Positions 51,601 through 60,600 of a stretch of DNA of 64,000 nucleotides are shown in pieces. Numbering within the stretch: the stretch's first letter is position 1; the number at the start of each line of letters is the position of its first letter. The stretch is from the NCBI RefSeq assembly GCF_011386835.1, contig NC_088791.1, forward strand, positions 26,386,998 to 26,450,997, read 5' to 3'. The position numbers and the translations under genes are program-made. Under the pieces are notes generated by a model. The model saw only the letters and a list, made by a program, of their open reading frames with translations. It searched no databases and was not told the origin of the DNA. The DNA is from Chrysemys picta bellii. Lineage: Eukaryota; Chordata; Testudines; Emydidae.

Positions 51601-54600
51601 GTCATCACTCCCCCTGCTTCATACCCAGTTCAATTGGCAGAATAGTACCATAACAATGCAGGACAAGTTAGCTTTAAAAAACACCTCTGATTACCACTGT
51701 ATCTTACATTTCCATGGGAAGCTGAGTTCATCTGCATGTAATGCCAATAAAATAATTACATAATGTTCCCAGCTGCCCTTACACAATAAAAATTATAACA
51801 CATAGGGCCAGATTCTTAGCTGGCATAAATGGTCACAGCTCTAGTGTCTCTTGTGGAACTAGATCAGTTTACACCAGCTGAGGATCTGCCCCGAGTAACT
51901 CCCTCATTCTTACAAAGCTCAAATTTCACCCCTCCCCCCCAAAAAACAACCTAGGGACACGAGAAAAATAAGAGTACAAGCAGATGGGAAAGATTAATTT
52001 GTTTGGCCTAAATAATATTTTCTTCAGATTCAGTTTCATAATTCTGCATTCATGAGGTGAATAACGTATAATAAGGTTAACATCAGGTTTGTGTGGCTTG
52101 GAGGTAAATAGGAGTTCAAAATGTGGAACAATAATTAGGAATAGATTGCTTGTTTTTTTATTTAAAAAAGACTTCTGTACCCTTCATAAAAGGGGGTCAG
52201 TTAGTTGATTTGTATTAATTATTGTGACAGGGTCAGGGCAGAGGGCTACAGGAAAGTAATAGAAGGTAGATACATTAGCCCCAGATTAAGCAGGTCCCTT
52301 TTTCCTGAGTAAGATAATGGGCTGTTCCAGAACAATCAGGAAGTTGCTGGGACCAATTATGGCAGGCAGGCTAATTAGGACACCTGGAGCCAATTAAGAA
52401 GCTACTAGAATAAATTAGAACAGGCAGGCTAATCAGGGCACCCGGTTTAAAAAGGACCTCACTTCAGTTAGTGAGGCATGTGCGAGGAGCTGGGAGCAAG
52501 AGGCACACAAGGAGCTGAGAGTGAGAAGGCGAAGGCGTGCTGCTGGAGAACTGAGGAGTACAAGTGTTATCAGGCATCAGGAGGAAGGTCCTGCGGTGAA
52601 GATAAAGAAGGTTTTGGGAGGAGGCCATGGGGAAGTAGTCCAGGGATTTGTAGCTGTCATGCAGCTGTTACAGGAAACACTGTACACAGCTGCAATCCAC
52701 AGGGCCCTGAGCTGGAACCCGGAGTAGAGAGTGGGCCTGGTTTCCCCCCATCCTCCCAACTCGCTATTGGATACAAGAGGAGTTGACCTGGACTGTGGGT
52801 CCCACCAGAAGGGAAGGTCCCTGGCCTGTCCCCAGACCCACTAGGTGGATCAGCAGAGACTGTGGGGATTATTCTCCTCTCTTTCCCCATGTTGGCCAGT
52901 GATGAGGTTAGCTGAGTGAACAGCAGGCTTGAGCCATTAGCAAAAGTGGCCAAACTGAGGGCTGCCGTGAATCTCTGAGGCGAGCAAATCTGCCAATAAG
53001 CGCAGGACCCACCAAGGCAGAGGAGGAACTTTGTCACACTATGTAATGATCTTATTAATTCTGTAAAATAGATCCAATGAACAAAAACTCTGCTAAAAGC
53101 TGGTTTCAAATGAAAAGGGACATTACCTTCATTCCTGGCTCTTGGTTTGTTGCAGAGAGTACCAGCTGTTTTGCTTCCAATTTGTAAATAAAACTGAACT
53201 AGTCTGTTTAAAAAAATAAAAAAAAGTGTTCTTACAAGAGAAATATAATACTGTTAGTTTTTGTTGTTGTTGTTGAAATGTCAAAACACAAATGCAGTAT
53301 AAACAACTATTTTCTCTAAATCACGAAGATTTAGGTCACTATTCAGCGCTTCTTAATTTAGGTAAAATTTCCACCAAAATCAACAACCTAATAGGTCTAG
53401 GGAAGTTTTTCCCAAGTAAGGAGTAGTATGGGGTCTGTAGAGCAAACAGTGTTTGTATAGACAGCTGATACCATGCTTAACAAATGCACTGCTTGTACAA
53501 TGAAATGTATCTATTCACTAACATTGAAAAAACTTTAATAGAATTAAAAAAATCATTCTGAAGCAGTTTAATGTGGTTTCATTATTGTGGCAATAAAACC
53601 ACCTGGATTTCTATCCTTGTGAAACTACTGTCTAACAGCATAATACTGGGCTTTCTTGAAGGATGGGTTCATACTACTGCATTTGTGGAGATTTGGTAGC
53701 TCTTGTGAGAATGATATGGGAGAAAGACAGACACATGTATTATTTTTTGAAATTTTAGCAATAAAATTAAAATCCTAGTAATCCTAGTGCAATGTTTATG
53801 CACAGATTGGAACATAGGAATTACCATACTAGTTCAGAGCCAAGGTCCGCCTACTCCAGTATCCTTTCACTGACAGTAGTTAGTCCCTGAGGCTTCAGAT
53901 GAATGTGTAAGAATCTGGTAATAGTTGTGGGAAAATCTGCTCCACACATTAGCGCTGATCTTGATCCCTAATAGTTAGAGATTGGCTTAAACCCTGAAGT
54001 ATGAGGTTAACATCCCTGCTAAAGTTTTTATTATTATTATTTATAACTGGATATTCCTGATATCCATATAAATGTCCAGTCCCTTTTTGAATCTTAAGTG
54101 TTTGGCCTCAATGACTTCCTGTGGTAACATGTTCCGCAGGTTAATTATATGTTTTGTGAAAAAATATTTCCTTTGATCAATTTTGAATTTCCCACCTTCT
54201 CATTTAATTGAATATTATGAGGCAGGGAAAACAGAAGTTCCTAATCTACTTTCCCTAGACCATACATTCTTTTATATACTTTTATCCTGTCCCCCTTTAA
54301 TTATCTCCTTTCTAAAATAAACAACCCCAATCTTTTCAATCTCTCTTCCTATTAGAGTTTTCCCATGCTTTTGATCATTCTCATCACCCTTCTCTGCACC
54401 CCCTCTAATTCTGCAATATCCTTTTTGAGATGAGGTGACCAGTGCTGCACTCAGTATTCCAGGTGAAGCCACACCCTTGAGGTATAAGATGGCATTATAA
54501 TATTTTCAGTATTATTCTCCATCCCTTTTCTTATTCACTCTACCATTTTGTTAGCTTTTCTTACTGCAATTACATATTGAGCAGAGGTTTTCACTGAGCT

Positions 54601-57600
54601 GTCTACACTGATGTCCAGGTCCCTTTCTTGAGTTTATACAGTTGATCTGAACCCTGTATGGTGAAAGAGCAGTTTAACTTTTCCTCTCCAATGTGCTTTT
54701 GTTTTGCAGTTATCAGTATTGGATTCTGGTGTCATGTTAGATTTGGTGTTATGTTTCCCATTTGCATAGCTTGTTTAGGGGCAGGTCTTCACTATCCACC
54801 AGTATCGATCTATCGGGGGTCGATTTATCATGTCTAGTGTAGATACGATAAAATCGATCCCCAATTGCGCTCCCCGTCGACTCTGGAACTCCAGCTCATG
54901 AGAGGCGGAAGCGGAGTCAACGGGGGAGTGGCAGCGGTTGACTCGCCGCCATCCTCATAGCCAGGGAAGTCGACCTAAGATACGCTGACTTCAGCTACGC
55001 TATTCGCATAGCTGAAGTTGCGTATCTTAGGTCAACCCCCACCACTAGTGTAGACCTGGGCGGTGTCTCCGAAGTTCTTCACAGTCCTCTCAGGCCATGA
55101 CCAACCTAAATAACTTTATGTCATCTGTAAATGTTGTTACCTCACTACTCATTTCTCCCCCGCTTCCTTTTCCAGACCATTAATAAATATATTAAGCAAC
55201 AGTGGGACGTAGTGAAAAACCATGAGGTGCCCTACTGCTAACCTTTTGCCATGATGCCTATTCTTTGCTTTCTGTCTCCTAGCCAGTTTTGATCCATGAC
55301 AATACTTTGCCTCTCCCCCCATGACTAATTAGCTTGTGTGGGAGCTTATAAAGTGCCTTTTGAAAAGCACTTACATAACCTATTTAAACATTTTACTTTG
55401 TTATTTTAAATATACTTATTTTAGTGGGTGAATTTGTGGGTTATGAAAATGAAAGACCATGGGCTCGATCCTCCACTCACGCTGATTTCATACCAGTGTT
55501 TAACTCCATTCTCTTCACAGGAGGTACACCTGATTTGCACTGCTACCAGTGAGCTCAAAATCAGGGAGTAGGACTATAGCCAAGCATAATGTAGTGCAGG
55601 TGCTGCACAAGTTTCACTTGCACAGTTGTGCATGAATATCACCATAATCCTCTAGCCCTGTTTCTTGACTTCTCTAAACCACAGTTTGTACTCATGCTCA
55701 GTTGTCTCAAACTGTGTGTTGTGTGTGTTATGTACTGTATGTCTACAGGAACTAGGATGACACTAGCAAGGTCATGTCCATCTGAGCCTTATTCTGGATC
55801 TAATCCCATATGCCCCAAAGTGAACCAATGTAGACCCTCTGCCCCATGCCTTGGTTTTGAAAGCCACTACCAGACCTGTATATGTCTGTATAATACAGTA
55901 CTCGGGTAGTTAAACACTAGCTGGTGACAGATTTGAAAAAAATACAGTTCTATTGTAAAATCCCTTTTTTTATGACTAGTAGTTTCTCATGAAGACAGAC
56001 TAGGAAGATGAAAATGTTATGCAGTAGGACCAGCCTGCCCAACCAATCTTTAAGGGTTTGGCCCAAAACAAGTCTCTGAGACTATTCCACAGCCATTAAC
56101 AACAGAGTCTGCAACACAGATGGGAGCCAAATCAACCAATGAGCCAGATGTCATCACTTGGAAAAAAAATATATTCCACAGTTTTTATCTAGCTTCTGCA
56201 GCTGCCAGGCAGGCCCCATGTGTGACTACATTCACTGAGCTGATAGTGAAGGAAGCCACAGGGGAAAAAGATTAAGAGCAGGAGGCAGTGACTAATCAGT
56301 GATAAAATAGCATCCAGGTATCATATTGGCCGCCTAATGGATGTAAATACTGCAGGTGAAACAGTGTCCTTGCTATAGTGAGCCATGTTTTGAGAATAGG
56401 GCTCTTTACTAGTTTTAACAGTAGGTGTCACTATAGGCAATTAAAATTACTGGGGCAATTTTGAAACGCATGACAACTTTTTCATGCAAACCAGGAATGA
56501 TAATAGTTTAAAAGCGTCAAGAAGGAGCTTCAACTCCAACTCTGTAAAGTTTGAAATATTTAAAAAAATTAAAACGGTTTCAAACTCTTTTAAAACCAGA
56601 AAGCTATCCATGTGAACGTCTGGAATTAAAAATGGCTTAGTACTAATGTGAAGATACTCCCTGGGCTTTACAATAGGTTTTCTGTGTGACAGGAGAAGTA
56701 ATTATAAGTGCAACTTGCATATAAGTTTTACTATGATGTGTTTACTTCAGACATTATGCTCTGTTATTAACTGCATAAGATTCCAAAAATCTGATATGAC
56801 CCATCAGGACACAGAACTAGGTGATCTCCTCAGTCACATGGTTCACGGAGTAGCAACTGCACACAAATACCAGCCAAACATGAGTGGAACACACAAAAAA
56901 GGCAGCTGAGTTATGTTGCATGCTGCCCCCCTCCAAGATGTCAGCAATCTCGCTGAAGCCCCTGCACACACAATACAATATGTAGGGTTCTTTGGGGCAG
57001 TGAATGGGCTGAAAAATAGTGGCGTTAGGGACTGCCCACTCTATGTAGTATGATCCCATAGAAATCACCCAAAAATGATGGGGCAAATTGTTGCATTACT
57101 TATTCCTGACCCTACAGGATTAACTCCCACTCCAATTTCTGCACCCCTTATAAATGGAGATAGTATACAGCAGCAGGCGGGCAGACAACGGCTCTGTGGC
57201 TATGCTGTCAGGATGTACAGGACAGCATGTGAAGAAGGAGGCTTTCTGCATGTTTGAGGCATAGATTCTTTATGGATTCTCTGGTTTTGTACAATTTCAA
57301 GGCCATACTTCCTGCCTGTTCCATCTAGAGCCCGCTGCTAAGCCATCCTTCCAGAGGCGTGAATGGATCATATTTTCTAGGCTGCCATTCCCTTGCATAT
57401 CTTAACTTTCTCCCTTCTGAGTTTTTTTTTTTTCAAGGAAGGGAAGGATTTTGCCAAGAGTTTTCAAAAAGAGTAATTTCTGCTGGAGCATGCTGCATTT
57501 TCTCTCTAAGATGCGCCTTAATAATGTATTGGTTGCAGTAAAAACAAGAATGGTTCATACCCTCTCTCGCTTTACCACTATAACAATACAGGGGACACAA

Positions 57601-60600
57601 TGCTAATATACATACATTTTCCAAGAAGCAGTATTTACTATTGACCTGATATTTGTGGTGTCCAGAGGGACAGTTCTTGCTTCCCTTTTGCCGGGACCAT
57701 CGAAGTAAAGAGATTTCCCATCACTGAGTGTTCCACAGCCTGTTCCAACCTGACCTCCAGTTATCTTGTACCAGAGAGGGCTCAGCTTCCTCTCAAACCT
57801 GTCGAACATCTCACTGTGATTAGGTACATTAGACACACAGGTTCCATGTGCGGCTTCAGAAGAAAAAAATATATAGGAGATGCTTTGTTGAAATAGTGCT
57901 GAACAGTAAAGGTCAGATGCAGTAAATTGGCAAACGGTATTATTACTTCCACATATTAGACTCTTATGAGACAGCTTCATGATGAAACGATTGCACCTCC
58001 ATTTAATCCTCTTTACAAACACCCTTTCTAGTCAAAATAAGCCTCCCTCCCCTAACCAGGGCCGGCTCCAGGGTTTTTGCCGCCCCAAGCGGTGCAAAAA
58101 AAAAAAAAGCTGCGATTGCGATCTGCGGCGGCAATTAGGGGGGAGGTTCTTTGCTCCAAGCGGGAGTGAGGGACTGTCCGCCGAATTGCCGCCGAATAGC
58201 TGGACGTGGCCTCTCCGGAGTGGCCGCCCCAAGCACCTGCTTGGCAAGTTGGTGCCTGGAGCCGGCCCTGCCCCTAACCTCCCTTCTCAGAGTAGCAGGA
58301 TGTTTAATTTTTCCAGTGAATGTTGCAACTTTTTACGTTGATCAAACACAGTTTTTGCAAACAGAAAAGGTGTTATCCTATTGCTTCTGTTTAAGTGCAA
58401 AACATGTTAGTTTGTTGCTTTGCTGTTGTAGAGGTTCAGAAAAGTTGTATATGCAACTGGTTGTGTCAATCACAGTTTTTTTTTTCTTTATAAAAACACT
58501 TGAAACCACAAGTGAACAGAATTTTCCACAGAAGGTCTGTCATAACATATGTTCATTCCTGATCACATGCCATCTCGAGGCCAGGGGACTGAAAACAGAA
58601 GGAATTCTTTTGAAGATTGGCCAAAAAAATTCAAAGCAGACTTTTTAGTTTATAATATTTTCTCCAGTGTTCTCTTTTATCTCTTTCTCTCTCTCTCTCT
58701 CCCCATTTATATGGATGGCAACATTCAAAGGTCGTAATGGTCAGAAAACATCACTAGTGTATGTGCGCTTGTAATGTTCCATTTTGGCAGTGTTGGATTT
58801 ACTAGCTCATGAAATGTGCTTTTACGGAATTAAAAAAAAAAAAAGATTCTCACTCCAGACTTGTGAAATTTATGACATCATGTTTTCCCTCTATAGCAGA
58901 GAAAAATAATGAGATGATACATTTTAAACATTAGTTCGTCATAAACATGTTTACAGCAGTCACATATAAATAATGTAGCCTTACCTGTATAGCCCAAGTC
59001 ACAGAAACAGACTCCAGAGACACAGTCCCCATGACCACTGCAGTAATTGGGACAAGGCTCTGAGATGTAAACCCCATCTAAGCCAAAAGGGGGCACGTTC
59101 TTGTGAGAACTGCTCTCCTGGATCCAGCGGAATCTAGTCTTACTGTGAAGAAATGATAACCAAAGGCACAGCATTGCTGATTGCTTTAATATCCCTTTTA
59201 TATTTCATCTGCTATCTCATGCTGAAAACTAAAAGAAGCGTTGCTAGAAGAGCCTTTATAAATGAGATACAAATGTGTGCTTGGAAAACACTGACCATTT
59301 TCTTTACATCCCTATATTTTTGTGAAATTTCCTTATGGATTTTCCTTCCAGACAGTTTCTTCTATGTATTGTGACCTCCTTTATTTCTCTGGCAGCACAA
59401 TGCCCAATGTCGTGCACTGTGCCTGACGTGGCTTATCAGTAGGCAGGAGTGAACTGAATAGATGCTGTCTTTGTGATTTGGCTCCTTTTAGTTCTGCAAA
59501 TAGCTTTAGTCACTGCTGAGCGGGTAGTTTTTAAATTGCTGAAACCCATTTGTTACAGTACTTAATAAAAGAATCTAGTATTGACAAGGATGCAGAACGT
59601 AACTGATGGTACAGTGTATTTATGTGTAAAATGCATATAGAAATGAATATTCAGTTATTACAAGAATTAGCTAATATCTGCAAATAATTGTAGGTAAAGA
59701 ATCTTAAAGTACTTTGTGCACCTAACCAGAATAGTAAGTGTCTTAGTCCTGGGTCATATTATGGCCAAAAAACTATTCCTTAAAAACAATGGGCCAAATC
59801 CTCAACCAGTGTAAATTGGTACACTTCCATTATCTTCAGTGGACCTATACTAATTTACACCAGCTCAGGGTCTGGCCCATTGCTCAAGAAATTTGTCAAT
59901 GAAAAAGGTGTCTATATAGAAAAATAATTTTTCTTTTAATCCTTATAATAATGATCAATTTGTAGGAGGATGACATCTGGGAATTTGCCTTGTCAGTGGT
60001 TTTACAGTTGCTAGTTAAAGGATCAGGAAGGTTTCCAGATGGTTTGTCTCCTGTCTGATGCTGGTCCCAGCTAGTTCTAACATCCAAAATGTGCTCATCA
60101 TGTGAACCATTACAAGTTCCTGACTCTCCTATAGGATTGGAAGTTGGCTTGGAAAAGCTGTGAGTAATGGTCACAGGGATCAGAGGTTAACTGATTTACC
60201 CAAGGTCACACAGGAAGTCTGTGGCAGAGCTAGGAACTGAATCAAGATCTCTTGTTTCCCACTTCAGTGCATTAACAACATGACCATCCTTTTTACCCTT
60301 TCTAATGTATCTATTGTTTTTTTTCTACTATCCATGACCATGGTATCTGAGCGAGGAACAAGAGGCATATTTTAATTTGTCAGCTCTCCACCACATTCCA
60401 CCAACTAACCACACAGCATATTCCAGAAATAACCCCAGAAGCACAAATTCCCAATTGGTACAAAACCAATGCAATGTTGACACTTTAGGAATCACATAAT
60501 ACTCTCCCATCCGTAATGCTAATCTGCTGAATTTATGATACTGGTGGTAACTTTTTTCTTTCAGTTGTGCTGGGTTTTTTTTCTGATCATGCTACTGAAC

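Noticed and set aside
52478..53109. Open frames up to 150 codons
   Set aside because: They lie in the LTR-like repeat, occur in several frames and have no protein family signature.
59896..60174. 92-codon minus-strand frame as a possible extra exon
   Set aside because: It does not resemble reelin, partly overlaps a MIR-like SINE, and exons 1 and 2 already join in phase without it.
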